From: Panorpa germanica
Taxonomy: Eukaryota; Arthropoda; Insecta; Mecoptera; Panorpidae
Reading direction: 5' to 3'
Length of the DNA stretch: 64,000 nt
Assembly (NCBI GenBank): GCA_963678705.1
Contig: OY783204.1
Coordinates: forward strand, 8,452,654 to 8,516,653
Program-made: the position numbers and the translations under genes
Shown here: piece after piece, positions 1-12,855 of the stretch
Position numbering within the stretch: position 1 is the first letter of the stretch
Layout of the letters: every line of letters begins with the position of its first letter
The notes under the pieces: model-generated
Told to the model about the DNA's origin: nothing
Seen by the model: the letters and a program-made list of their open reading frames with translations, nothing else
The model's database searches: none

Positions 1-339
1 TTGATTAGGTTATAATCACTAGATATTAAATTTAAATACTAATTAGGTTAGGGTCTGAGAGAATTCTGTCGAATTGTATCAACTAATGCTTATAAGTAAA
101 CATAACGAGAGAGAGAAATAAATATGTAAAGGAAAGTGTTGTAAATAATAACTGAATTTAGTTATAACAGACATTTAGCATGAAATAGATTAATTAAATA
201 GTAAACACAACTGCTTTTTACATAGAATTAATAATTTAACTAAATTACATATTTCATAATAATAAATACAAAAAATATAAAAATATATATTATTACAGAA
301 AAAGATATTATGGTTAAGTTTAACCAGTTAGAACGTTAA
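1..339. other. AT-rich DNA, nothing recognised
   Basis: No reading frame, repeat end or RNA fold that I can support. Confidence 0.5.
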
Positions 340-1130
340 GATTTGGTATGGAAGGCTCACTATAGACAGTAATTAGAAAAAAATGAAAACCTCAAATTTT
401 TAGTTGGGGCGGGATTTGAGACAGTAAAGCCAGAAATAATTGATAAAAAAAATTGAAACTTAAGGCATGTATTGAGATACCAGTTGGACATAGTTGCCAA
501 TAACTAGAGCACCAAAACTTTATCTTTACAGACGGTCATTAGAGAAAATATAGAAAAAATATAGAAAACATAAAATTTCCAGTGGCGGCAAAAATCGGAA
601 GCGGTAATAAATAGATATAAAGATTTATAATTTAGTATAAATGTTATTGGATAAACACAAATTAGATTCTCTTACCAAAGATTTAACAAATTTAGTTCAA
701 TATCTGAGGAATGTTGGGAGCCTAATGCCAAAATAAATGTACCGCTAAGAATTTCTATTTAGATTTACATTGAACTGTTGATATTAAAAATATATTAAGA
801 ACTACATTTTATTAGGTGATTTTATTTGCGAAAAATTGTTAAAAAATAATACACATGTAAGGATGAAATTTAGTATGCAAGTTAACAGTAAAGTATTAAT
901 TTTGAAAATAAATTGCTGAAGAGAAGGATTACTTACCGTGTCCAGTGGTGCTGGAAGTGGATGATCTGTAATGGAGGTGCAGTGAAATTAATTTATAAGT
1001 CAGGGAATAATACAGATAACAGGCTGTTATTGGTGGCGATTACAAACGCGGCACTGGATATTGGTAGCAGTGTAAAAAGCTTCTGAGAGCAAATGATAGG
1101 TTTCGGTCGAAATAGGTGAAGATAAATTAA
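340..1130 (+). repeat. Relic of the 9262-11830 repeat family, opposite orientation
   Basis: The stretch around 510-640 (a GGTCATTAGAG-like run, then a TTTCCAGTGGCGGC-like run) matches the reverse complement of 11100-11200 in order and spacing. Further blocks resemble other parts of that element. Termini are not visible, so I treat it as an old internal fragment of the non-autonomous Helitron-like family described at 9262. Confidence 0.5.
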
Positions 1131-2344
1131 AAAAAAAAGTTTTCCAATATAATCAATTCAACAGCTAACTTAAAGTTTAACAAATATTATACATACGTTG
1201 CTTTGCGACGGTTGTCAAAAGGTTACATTTACTATATTATTACATTTTATTAAGTGTAACATTAGGGCAGAGTGTGATAAACTGAATATAAAGACAATTT
1301 AGAGGTACAATTATGAAATTTGCAAGTAGACTATTAAGTAGAAGCAAAATAGTTCTACATTTGAAATATATTAAAATTACAACTAGTAGGTACAATTGGA
1401 TTGATAGCGTGTGCTTTTGTAGGCGCTACGGATCCGGATGGCTAGGGGGTAGGGAAAGTCAAAGTTAAGTCGAATTTAGTTAAAACTTAATGCATTTATT
1501 AATGCTTTTTAAAAAAAACATTTGAGTTCTAGGTATCCAATTTAAAAGAAATTAACATTGAAACGTATTAACAAAGTTTGTAATTATAACAAGTAGGACT
1601 TATTCATTTACTATGTAAAAATATTTAAGACATGATTGATATATTATTATCAATATTATTATATATGTCTACACACGGTTCAATATCACGGATTCCTATT
1701 GTAGTTTCTTCAACAAAAGTTAATTCATAGTTGATCCAGTTTTACAATCGCATATTTCATCTATGTACAAAAAGAGATTAAATTAAATGTTTCTTTTGCT
1801 GAACAAAATATAATCTGTACCTTTACGAATTTGAATGTGCGCAAATGGCCTCAATTACTATGTTAGAATATTCCAGAACATTTATATTTTGTTAATTTTT
1901 TTTCAAGTTGGTAACTGTTGTATCTGAATATAGCTATATGTTAGCTGCTACCTGTTAGAACATATGTTTATTCACTTTATCGTCTGCGAAGTGATATTTA
2001 CTAATGCCTTCATATAATATAATTGACTTCAAGATATAGGTACTAAAATCTGTTAATCTGCTAAGTATTAAACTTATTTGTTATTATAATAGTCCATATT
2101 AATACATAGTTCCTTTCAATAAAATGTATTAAGGTAAGTGTTTTTAATCAGATATATATTAGATAACGGTTTCATTATAAAGGTGAATATCAAATATATA
2201 CGTAATATCTATAAAATATTATATGATAATCGTATATTGGTTTAAAAAAATTTATATTCATATATATATATAAATATATATATATACATTTAAAAATAAT
2301 ATACAAATAATATATATACGCACACACAGCATATATATATGTAG
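1131..2344. other. AT-rich intergenic DNA
   Basis: No coding frame seen. The last 100 bases are dense in AT dinucleotide runs leading into the LINE fragment at 2345. Confidence 0.5.
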
Positions 2345-3209
2345 ATTTTTATATCTACATTAGTAGTTTTTGAATCTAATACCATCCCGGTTCAGACTCC
2401 ACTTTGCAGGTTAGAATATACAACCACCTGTTGAGATCCTAGTTTGCAGCCTAGAACTATTCAATCCCTTATGAGCCTCAATTTGTAGGTAATTTCTACA
2501 ACTATCCGTTGAGACGATCAATTTGCAGTATAGCATAACAATATAGTTTCTTTTATACGAGCAAACACATGATTTGAATATTGATAGTTCATTTAATATT
2601 TACACAAAATTATACAATTACATCTGAATAAAGCGAATTAATCGTAATTAACTTCAGTAAGAAAATACACTTGATTAAAATACAATACTTAAATTATAAT
2701 GTCTCTTCACAGTGTTTTGCGTGTTAACACGTAATACGCAATTCCAATTGTTCATAGTTATCAACACAATGATTTTATAATGATAATACAACCTAGTATT
2801 TAGCATTACATTTGCTGCATAACTCTAACATATGTTACAACTAATAACAATGTTACACTTATTAAATTATATTAACACCCGTTAATAATATTTAAATTAA
2901 CAAAATAACAACATCGCACAACCTATGTACAACTATTGCCATTTTATCTAACTCTTAATACGACTGTTGCTTGTACCAACATGTGCCCGTAATGACTCGT
3001 CAGCATACACTATAGCGAGTGTCTGTGTTTGAGAGTTTCGGGGTTTACATGCCGCATCACATGTAATGGCAAGCATCTGGTGTCGAGAGTACTTTATAAT
3101 ATTACCCTAATATTATTCAAGTTCTTAACCTAATTTACAGGTTACTTTATATTTCTATTTCTTAAAACTAATTATATTTACACTTAAAACTAATCTTAAA
3201 AAATAATCC

Positions 3210-3213
<4 letters not shown>
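2345..3213 (+). mobile_element. 5' fragment of the LINE seen complete at 45645-48263
   Basis: This 0.87-kb stretch matches the reverse complement of about 47210-48180, i.e. the 5' UTR of the ORF1-only LINE in intron 10 of the fusion gene. The match begins at the TCTACATTAGTAGTTTTTG block and stops at an AT microsatellite. It contains at least three units of a roughly 40-bp tandem repeat (starting near 2404, 2444 and 2484), each with a TTTGCAG or TTGTAGG start and a GTTGAGA-like middle. No ORF1 follows. LINEs usually lose the 5' end, so a fragment holding only the 5' end suggests later deletion. Confidence 0.7.

Positions 3214-3260
<47 letters not shown>
3214..3260. repeat. (AT)n microsatellite
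   Basis: An uninterrupted run of about 22 AT dinucleotides at the downstream break of the LINE fragment. Confidence 0.95.
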
Positions 3261-3263
<3 letters not shown>

Positions 3264-5067
3264 ATAACTCGTATCGTAAATCTTTAAAATATATGAACAT
3301 ACATGTACAATAACTCAATTATGACTAAGTCTACAACAAAGTAAATTAAAATATCTATTTTTCATACATATTTTGCGCTACATAAGCTAATGTTAAAAAT
3401 TCCACATTTTGAGAAAATCAGTTGACAGTTCTTTACAATAATATTTTAATTTTAAGTGACGTAAAGTAGATTTTGTGTTTTAACTTTGACTCATATCTTT
3501 ACATAGAATATGATTGTGTATTTCAAGTTGTAAAAAAAATTATATTTGGATTCAAAATTGACATTAACCTTTAATCGTATATTTATGTTTCTACAAAATA
3601 TTCTTATTTGAGTTTTGAAACAACAGAATCGTTTCTATTTTGATAACAGTAAAATGTAATTAACCAAGATTCAAACTAAATATGTCACATTTATGTCACA
3701 TTATATGAGGCTTGTGTCCTTATTTTTTAGTGGTCGATTTTTCAATTGTTGATTGAAATTGATATTAGTAAATAGTGTATTGGCGTGTCTATTTTATTAA
3801 ATATTTAAATATTGACGGAGATATACCAATTAAAAGTTTGAATTGTAGTTTTAGCGCCAGAAATGGTCGGCCATATTTTTATGACGTGAAATGCATTTTA
3901 ACATCAGTTATTTGTTTAATAGGTTAGTGTGTTGTGGTAATGTTATGTAGCTGTTAAACGTAGTCAAACAATCAAGTCAAGTCAAAGAATAATAAGTTTT
4001 TATTTTATTTAACCCTGTTAAAGCAGACATAATATTAAAATTTAATTGTTCCTTGAAATAGCTGTAAATAATATTTGATATTTTGATATATAAATACATA
4101 TAGCAGAATGTAGCAGAGATTTATGAGCTGTAAGGTTGACAGCGGTTGTGATGTCACATGCATTTGGAATGTGTACAACGTTAAATCCCTTTAATAAAAA
4201 AAGAGACAAAAAGACTTTTTTAAGTGTTAATATCTCTTAACATATAAAATAATATTGATCATATTAAAAAAAATTGAACATTAGAGGTTCTAGTAACCCA
4301 CTTTATCAATATATAGTACACTTTTATAGAAATTAAGACATAGGACACAAGTCTGATTGGTTAACTTCCTTGATAAAACATATTTCAATTACGAGTATAT
4401 TTTCTATTTACATTCATTGAAATATAAGATACAATCGCCCAGATTATTTTAAAACTTCCATTAAACTCAACGTATTGCGTATTCTTGTATCATTTCAATT
4501 AACAACTAAGATATTAAAAACAAAATTTTAGAACAACAACAGAGTTTAGACAGTTTTCAGAAATTTAAATAATAAAACAATACATAATTACAATCACCTT
4601 TCGAATACTACGTATCTTCAAACAGTTCAACCGCTACTATTTTGGTTCCAATAATCAAGGGATAGAAATTTGTTTAGAATAATATGTTATGATATTAAAA
4701 AATAAGTTGGATAAAATCAAACGTTTAACTTCATTATAATATAAAATATTTTTAAATTATAGTATTTTTGAAATTTTTCTTTCTAATCATTTTTTCTAAG
4801 TGTAAAATTAATAACAAATTCGGAAAACAAATTTATGGATTTGTAATGGAAGGAATATTACTACCCTTGGAATGTAATGATGTATTGAATTATATTATTA
4901 AAGCAGTATAAATGGTTCTTTACTAAAAACCTTTTTTATTCCTAACATTTTTAGAGGAAATTGATGTTGCTGTAGACAAAACTAAAACTTCTGATGTATA
5001 AGAAGCTTTCAATAAGTTTTATAATAAAATGCAATTCATTATTGAAGAGAAAAACTATATAAATATA
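3261..5067. other. AT-rich intergenic DNA
   Basis: No frame, terminal repeat or structured RNA that I recognise. It ends in ATATA, the possible target duplication of the provirus that starts at 5068. Confidence 0.5.
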
Positions 5068-5264
5068 ATTAAAGTTTGAGTAGTTTAGACTTTAATAAAA
5101 AAAAAGTTATTTTAGTTTTACTTAGTAATATTTATTTGAGCTAATAATCACTGCGCGATGCAGCTTATGCCTAGTCTCAAAACGTGGTGAGCCAATTACT
5201 ATCTGCGCGATGCAGATTATACATGAACTAATTAGATTAAGATTAACATATTATTTATGTACTA

Positions 5265-8200
5265 CTAGCAGACCCGGCGAACTTTGTACCGCCTAACAGT
5301 CAATGAATGTCGTGTTACCTTTTAGCTGAACTAATTTAGGCTTTGATGAACGTAATACAATGATACAAAATAATATTAATATAGATAGAAACATATAAGT
5401 ATTTTATTATGATGAATGATGATGAAAACATACAGAATGAGAATAAAAATTAAAAAAATATTATAAAATTAAGTAATTCAAACTCATGTCAGAAAAAAAT
5501 GATTGAAAACTATGTTGTGCAGATTGGAATACACTCGGATTATTAATTCATTAATGGGATTTTCATTCAAGCACCTTGTGGTAAACGACATTCTTTGTTT
5601 TTTGGTCAGGCGCAACAACAAATAAAGCGGATGGTTTGCCGACACGTGAGCATGCCACGTACAATTGACCATGAGAAAAACATGCATTTTCTAGATTGAG
5701 GCCACAAATAGTCAAGGATTGGCCCTGTGATTTGTTGATCGTCATGGCGAAGGCAAGACGAATCGGGAATTGAATTCGTTTAAACTCAAATGGCATATCC
5801 GTTGGGATCATCGGAATCCTTGGAATAAGAACTTCCTTATCTTTAAATTTTCCTTTAAGTATCGACGCGTGAATCACATTGCTCATCAGTTTTTTTATCA
5901 CCAAACGCGTACCATTACACAGTTTTGGTTGGTTTAAATTTCTAAGCATGATGACTACCGAGCCAACCTTAAGTTTTAAATTGTGCGGTGGTAAACCAGG
6001 CACATCCAAGGAGTTTAAAAATTCACTTGGATAATTAGTGGCTTCTTCTTCGTTTGTTACACAGTCGATAGATTTGAATGAATACAGAGTACCTACGATT
6101 TGTTTTTGAATTATAAAATTGAGGTCATCTACATCTTTATTTTTAGCGGCCAAAATTGCTCGCTCACTTAACCATTTAGTATTTTTGTGGTTACCAATGA
6201 TATCCGGGAATACTTTGTTGATAAGCTCGTCTTTTGATGATACAAAATTGCAAACATTTGGAGGAAATGAAATCAAACCGCTCGATTTGTCAACAGGAAC
6301 ACGGCCATTACCGATAGTCAGCAATTGCTTCGAGAAATCATCAGCAGATAGATCGTTCAACAATGCAACTCTCATATTTACAGACAGTTAAAGTTTCTTT
6401 ACATATCGCCACAGATTTGATGCTTTGAGGCAAGCGTTTATTTCGTCGGCAGCAGTAGATCTTGGAATGACTGGTAGTATTTGTCGGAAATCGCCAGATA
6501 ATAAAATCATTGCACTACAAAAATATCTCGAGTCATTGCGCAGATCTTTTAATGTTCGGTCTAGTGCTTCCAATGCGCGTTTGTGCGCCATTGTGCATTC
6601 GTCTTATATGATGATTTTTGATGCTACTAAAACTTTGGCCATTGCGGAGTGTTTCGAAATGTTACATGTCGGTTGTTCAGTAGTTTGAAGGTTTAATGGC
6701 AATTTTAACGCTGAGTGAGCCGTACGGCATCCGTCGGCTATTCCAGAAGAAGTAATTGCTACCGCAATTTCGGATCTCGCACGTACAGTGGCCAAAATCA
6801 ATGACATGAGGAATGTCTTCCCAGTTCCACCGGGGGCATCCAAAAAAAATAAGCCGCCATTTCCATCATCAATTGCATTAATCAGTGTATCATAGACTTC
6901 CCTCTGCTTAGGATTCAACAGAGGTACATTCGTTTGGACTGATTGGATTAGTTCATGTGGATCATATTCACGTTCACGTTCCAATTCTCTATTAAATGCG
7001 TCATTCATTCCGCGATCTGGCGCTGGCATTCCTAACCTAACTAACAAACTGCCGCACATGAGGTAACACATTTCTTCGATCAAGAGCAAAGTCTGGTTAT
7101 GCATCTCCTCATTCACCTCAAGATCGGAATTTCTTGAGCTGACGCGAATTCGATGTAAAATATCTTCAGACATGTTATCTTTGTATTTGTTCCATAGGTC
7201 ACGTGGGTTCGATGGGAAGCATGTCGAAATGATGATAGCAAATAATGTGCGTATCTGACTTGGAGATGCAGAAATAATTGCTTCAGCGATTGTCGTGTCC
7301 CAATGAGTATCGTTTTCAAGCAAATTCAGCTCTTGACATTCTGCACGAAATGTGGGGCACACTATACCATTAACAGTTCGTAGTGATTCAAATGATGTTG
7401 GCCCTCGAACATGTATCAGCAACAACCGCAAATAGAAACATTCATCATTCTTCGCATGAACTGTGTAAATACGACCAAGAGCATCAGTAGAACGCATATC
7501 TGGATAACCAAGAACTGCATCGCCTTACTTCCGACGTTGAAATTTCTTCGATGTAGCGTTCCAAGTGTAATAACGTGGCATTTCTGAGTAATGCAAAGTT
7601 CGTGCGAACTGATCGCTTTGACAAATCGCAAAGAAACTGGTCAGTGTTGTCGCTGGAGGTGTTTCGGCACGTTGAGCAGCATTCGACGCTGTGAAATATA
7701 CTCTCTGACCGTTCTCTAGATGCACCCCCAAATGTACAACAGTGGGATGACGTTCGTGAATAGGGAATGAAAATATACGCCAAATTGCTTCATTGCAGTT
7801 CACATATCTACCGACTTGATAGCGCGTGATTTCATCGTTGATATTGGATGTTTGGATACCAAAAACCGCCATGTCGCTCCCTTTCGTGACATATTTGCAA
7901 ATGTATTTAATTGACTTGACCGAAATGCAATACTCAACATTACAATGTGCCTTGAATGTTTTGGAAAGAAGTGGCGAATATGGAACAATCCAACTGTTGT
8001 CAACTACGAAATCGTTTCCTTTCACTTTAGTTGTGATAGTTCTACCATTATCATCGGGCGATCGACGCCGATACAATGGATAACCATCGTTGCCTGTAAT
8101 GGTCTCTGCCGTCAATTTTCGTGGATACCGTTTGGAACACTTGCCGTCGACCATGCACGGTGATTGGCGGTTGATAGTGCCACACGGTCCATGAATCATA

Positions 8201-9002
8201 TTCGTGATTACAACATCATGTAGGTCTGGATCGGTTTCAGGAGCAGGAATCTCCGCACATATGATGTCATCTATTTGATCTGGCCGAATTCTTTCGACTA
8301 ACCAAATTAGAATGTGAGCCTGCGGTAGGCCTCGTTTTTGCCATTCGATTGAATACATCCAGCATCGAGTATTCCCAAAGACGTATTATCTTCTAGGACG
8401 CGGCATTGTTATTAATATTAATACTGAATGTGCACTCGCATAAAACCACAAAAAACCACTTTCGAGACATAGACAATAGCTCAAAGAGTATATAAGCACT
8501 ACATATGAATAGCTTATCAAGAAAAATTATAGTTATAGATAACCTATAAAAAGACATTTACACTTTTGTTAACCTGTACAATAAATCTTAGGTATTATTT
8601 TCTGAAATTAAAAATTAAATAATTAATAAATAATTTACACAAATTAATGTCTAAAACAAACAAATATAACAGTACCTGAACTTTCGAGACATTTTCATAT
8701 TGTCATGACAACAAATGTTTGACATGAAATAAACAAATCAGCATTTATTGAAATGATTAAGTATCGAGTTTTCATTGTCGAGTTTTTTAAATTTCGAATT
8801 TTCATTGTTTTTAAGATGTATTATGCTATTGTAAGTGTTGTAACAAACCCGTCTTTGTTTTATATATTTTCATTGTTTTTAAGATGTATTATGCTATTCG
8901 GGGCGAACACAAATCCAACGAATCAATAACCATGAATATTGGTTCAGCAGATCTCGAGTTATAACTGTTGCAACAAACCCGTCTTTGTTTTATATAAATA
9001 GA
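5265..9002 (-). mobile_element. Helitron H3, 3.7 kb, inserted in the LTR
   Basis: On the minus strand it begins TC (9002-9001), ends CTAG (5268-5265), and sits between an A and a T with no target duplication, the hallmarks of Helitrons. A GGCG/CGCC stem lies just before CTAG. The uninterrupted target survives at 22961-22970 in the sister LTR. It carries the C-terminal part of a Rep-helicase gene. Its first about 400 bases match the 5' ends of H1 and H2. It has lost the N-terminal part of Rep by internal deletion near 8400. Confidence 0.92.
5563..8390 (-). pseudogene. Helitron Rep-helicase (RepHel), N-truncated and with three stops
   Basis: One continuous frame runs from about 8390 to 5563 but is cut by stops at 7525-7527, 6604-6606 and 6388-6390. 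In order it shows the Helitron Rep core with the HUH region (GLPQAHIL, where GLPHAHIL is usual), the paired tyrosines in KYICKYV, then a Pif1-like SF1 helicase with a Walker A motif (APGGTGKT) and C-terminal helicase motifs (TINKSQGQSL, YVACSRV). RepHel starts rolling-circle transposition by nicking and unwinding the element. The zinc-finger and N-terminal Rep part is missing. Compared with H1 and H2, the stop at 6388 is a CAA-to-TAA change, so the gene decayed after these copies diverged. Confidence 0.9.
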
Positions 9003-9087
9003 TTTTATTATCTCTAAAGTGCATAGTCAGCAAAGATACTGAAGAGACATTGTTAGTTAGTGGTCATATGGAATGTGAGTTATAACA

Positions 9088-9100
9088 CCTCCCCTCTAAG
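9088..9100 (-). promoter_or_regulatory. Polypurine tract of the provirus
   Basis: On the minus strand, CTTAGAGGGGAGG lies directly against the TG of the 3' LTR, the expected position and composition of the plus-strand primer. Confidence 0.8.
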
Positions 9101-9261
9101 ATAAAATCTTATGCTTCTAATGTAGAAAAAGGTTTTTGTAACTCTTCAATATTTTTGCTATTTATTTCTTTTGAATTTTCATTTTTTATTATTTTTATTT
9201 TTCTAAAATATTTGGTTAACTTATATACTACAATAGTAATTATTATGAATAATATAGGTAA
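9101..9261 (-). pseudogene. env: Env C-terminal segment: membrane span and cytoplasmic tail
   Basis: The minus-strand frame shows a run of isoleucines and valines long enough to span a membrane, then a lysine-rich tail ending in a stop about 15 bases before the polypurine tract. This is where an errantiviral env should end. It is cut from the rest of env by the element at 9262. The piece was recognised by position and composition. It is not a translatable gene here. Confidence 0.65.
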
Positions 9262-11762
9262 CTAGCGCTTCGCCCCGTCGCAGAGCGACGTGTATATAAT
9301 ATTGTTAATAAATAAATTTATTTGCTAAATTGAAAATAATGCAAAATATTATTTTTAAGTAATTTTCGTTAAAATATATCCTTTTTTAAATGTATGTTTC
9401 CTTATTTTGTTATAATTCTTTCATTTACAGTAATAAAGCACTGTATTGACCAGTCTCCAGTGCCCCCGCCCATAAGCCCCAATCATGACCTCTTGGCTCC
9501 ATGCTCTCTTACGTTTCCAAACTTTTAATTTGATTCCTCTAAACTTTCGACATGGAGCGCCTTCTTCCTTCAGCACTCTGTATCGCTTATTTCCTGAGCA
9601 TTGTCGGTCCTTAGAGTACTTTTATAGCGCCCCCGCTTTAGCACTATAATTAAATAATCCTTCGTTTCCTCCTCTCTGTGTAAAATTATCATTAACCCTA
9701 ATGAAGCACAGTATTGAACAATGCCCACTGCCCCGCCCCTAAATACCAATCATCACCTCTTGGCTCCATGCTCTGTATCGTTCTCGCACTTTTAATTGTA
9801 TTCCTCTGCACCTCTGCCACAATGCGCCCACTTGCAACACCACAGCCCACCTGAGTATCACCGCTCATTAAATAATCTTGCGCTTTCACCCCCTGCGTAC
9901 TAATCTCATAACAATTAGTTTTCAAAATTAATACTTTACTGGCAACCTACATACTTAATTTCATCCTTAGAAGTACATTATTTTTTAATAATTATTCGAT
10001 AAGATGAATGCTTGATAAAATTAATTTTCACTCATTTCAATGTAAACCTACTAATTACATCAATTCATTTATGTTTTTAACAAAGCCTAGCGGTTCGCTC
10101 CTAATAATCTCATCTCTAGCCCTTATCCTTCCCGTTATTGTACTTTCAGTTTAATCCCCTGAACCGCCGCTCACATTTCCAGCACTAAAGCACATATTCT
10201 ACAACACGGTTACCTCCCAGAGCCATTATAATCTATCGCTACTTTTTCTAACACCACCGTTACTTGGTGTCCAGAACCCCGGCGCCACCCTCTCCTCCAA
10301 TCAGGCACTACCAATTCAATATTACAGCAATTTATTTACATAGTTAAAACTGCACTGTAATCTTACATTTTAATTTTCGTATTTATATTTACGATATAAT
10401 ATTAGTCTCCCCATTAATCCCCGCTCATGAAATAAAATTGTCAAATTTTAGGCATAACAATCTATTTTGCTCGTAACAATTCTCTCTACCTTTATAACCT
10501 TTATCTACCTCTACTTTTATAAATGATTGAAATTTCAAAATTGAGCTCTTTGGCAAAGCCTTTCACGCCCCCACTTCCCCAATTTCACGCCACTACTAAC
10601 GTTAAATTTATTTTTCGAAAATATCCACATGCGTAGTTACTATTATTTTAAATTGCTGGTAACTATTTCCCCCTATAACTCTCACTCCTTTTCGATTTCA
10701 CAGCACAACAAACGCACCAAAAATAAATTCAATTCTACTATTGAATGTAATTTAACTATCTAACTTAAAAAGAACTATTGTTCTTCTATGTAATATTCTA
10801 CATGCAAAATATCATCGTTGGTCCTCTATTTTGTTCTTATACTCGGTTTGTCACCCCCACTCTAGTGTTACACTTAAGAAAATGTAGTTTTTTTTATATT
10901 TTCGTTATTATTATGTCAATCTATATCAGCGTACTAAATTTCAGCTTTGTATTTATATTTTAGCATTAGTACCCCCACATACCTGCGCTACTGAACAAGT
11001 TTGTCAAATTTTAACACAGGGATCTATTTTATTTGTATCTAAGAACATATATTCTAATATAGCCTTTCATCTCTATATATTTCATATTTCTGGTTTTTGG
11101 CCCCCAGCGCTCGCCGCCTCTGGAAAATTGCAGTTTTGTATAGTTTGTCTTTAATGACACTCTAAATAGGGCCCACATTCCAAATATCAACGTTCTAGCT
11201 CTGTTGCGACATTGCTTCTAAAAAATCACGCCGCTACTGAATTAAAATTTTGGTAATTCAATTATTGGCAAACATGCGCAATTAGTTTCTCAATACATAC
11301 CCTAAGTTTTATTACTACTTTTTCAATATTTCTGGCCTTTTCTGTCTCAACTCCCGCCGCTACTGGAAATTTAGGGCTGTTTATTTTTTTTTCAATAATG
11401 ACACTCTAGAGCGAGCCTACATATTAAATTTGAACGTCCTAACTCTATTTTAACATTGCCCCCGGAAATTTGCGCCGCTACTGAACTCAAATTTTAATTG
11501 TCCAACTATTGGCAAATGTGCACAATTATGATCTCAATACACATACCAAATTTCAGTTTCCTATCTTTTCTAGTTCGTCAGATATTTGCAAAAGTATTTT
11601 TTCAAATTTTCCAGTTTTTCCAGAATATTTTTTTCCAGGGAAATTCAGGGAAAAATTCAGGGACGTAGAAAGTCTTAGAAATTTGCCCTTTACATAATTT
11701 TAAAATTTAAAAAACTTTGTAGGCGCCGTTTAGAAGATACCATATAGATTTTGTTACCGGAA

Positions 11763-11795
<33 letters not shown>

Positions 11796-11830
11796 AATAT
11801 CTATGAGTTCTTATGAGTTTTCCATGTTAA
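9262..11830 (-). mobile_element. Non-autonomous Helitron-like element in the env tail
   Basis: The minus-strand 3' end is clear: CTAG at 9265-9262 next to a T, preceded by a short hairpin (CGTCGC/GCGACG at 9276-9290). The 5' end falls in AT-rich DNA between about 11750 and 11850 and is not fixed. The body is C-rich and non-coding, and includes two diverged tandem units of about 230 bp (near 11100-11330 and 11340-11560) carrying CGCCGCTACTG-like blocks. A close copy of its 3' part starts at 63508, and relics lie at 340-1130 and 51600-52810. Confidence 0.7.
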
Positions 11831-11839
11831 ATTGGAACA

Positions 11840-12477
11840 TTACGAACATTATAATAGGTAGATAATGTATAATTAATTATGTGAACATGGTCTGAGATTC
11901 TTCTGTCATCGAAGTCTTCAGGTAGTAGGGCTAGGGTGGTCTGTAGCTTGTCTACGTTGCCTAGGTCCAGGTCTTTTAGGTTGGTTACGGTAGAGACGTT
12001 TAGGTGTTTGTTTTGGATCTCTGGTATTTTTGGCAGGGAAATGGTGTTTCAAGCTTCGACTTTCTCTTCTATATTTATGTACTGAATAGTATTATCTGAA
12101 ACAGAAAATTGACAATCTCGTGCAAGATGTATTATATATGTTCCTTGTAGACGTATGTCACGTTGGCTGCAGCATGTTAAGGTGCCACTGGTTTCGTCAT
12201 TTGTGATTAACATCCAGGTGTTGAATTCGATGTTCTGGATCTTGATGCCGGTTAGAGGAATCACTAAGGGTTGACATTTGCTGGTTGGCTGGTTTTGAAT
12301 TAGTTCTATCTCGCAGGTGGTTTCTTCGATGTTGAGTGGTTCGCTAAGCTTGCATAGGAATTGATTGTTATATATTTCTTTGCAGGGTGCATTAAAATCT
12401 ACATGTTTATACTCATTCACAATGGTGTATTGGGTTCTGGGAATAATCATTTGGAAAATGACATGTGAGGTTGCCAT
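11840..12477 (-). pseudogene. env: Env ectodomain segment
   Basis: A cysteine-rich minus-strand frame of 142 codons (12477-12049) continues past a stop to about 11840. The spacing of paired cysteines and its place upstream of a membrane span fit the C-terminal ectodomain of F-type errantiviral envelope proteins. It is the continuation of the env part at 16869-17820, separated by the LINE. The ATG at its start is probably incidental: part of the frame was made an apparent start by the insertion junction. Confidence 0.65.
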
Positions 12478-12855
12478 CCATTGATGACTCCCCCTTACAC
12501 CTTACCCCTTTATACTATGTACAATAACTGAGTTTCGTATATATTTTATTAGTACGATGACATTTCAATTTTAGTTTTCATTTGGGTTTAAATTCGCTAA
12601 GTCCTTGGGATCTGCTCTTTTCAGTCGTCTTACGGGCCTATGATGGAACAACTTCACTGCTGCTTCATTGGGATGATTCTGCAAACGAAGATGGTACTTC
12701 CTACTGTAGCTTTGGATTTCCTCTTTGACCAGGGGCATTCAAAAATTTTTATGTACTAACCAGTTAGGGACATATCTCGGGACATTTAATATTTGTTTCA
12801 ATATTTTGTTTTGGAAACGCTGGAGAATTTCTATGTTTGACATGCTAGCGCAGCC

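Larger units (their letters stand above)
5068..9087 (-). repeat. 3' LTR of the provirus, split by a Helitron
   Basis: 5068-5264 plus 9003-9087 align end to end with the 5' LTR at 22767-23051, and the two parts together are about 282 bp. The gap is filled exactly by the Helitron at 5265-9002. It is identified as the 3' LTR, not a solo LTR, because the bases just upstream on the minus strand are a purine tract and an env tail. Confidence 0.9.

Noticed and set aside
5068-9087. Solo LTR
   Set aside because: A polypurine tract and env tail adjoin it, so it is the 3' LTR of the provirus whose 5' LTR is at 22767.
9698-11697. Short frames at 9698-9925, 10778-10963 and 11509-11697
   Set aside because: They lie in a C-rich non-coding repeat with no domain, and are not kept in the copy at 63508.
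12049-12477. 142-codon frame as a host secreted protein gene
   Set aside because: Cys-rich but in line with the env frame on the other side of the LINE and followed by an env-like membrane span; read as env.
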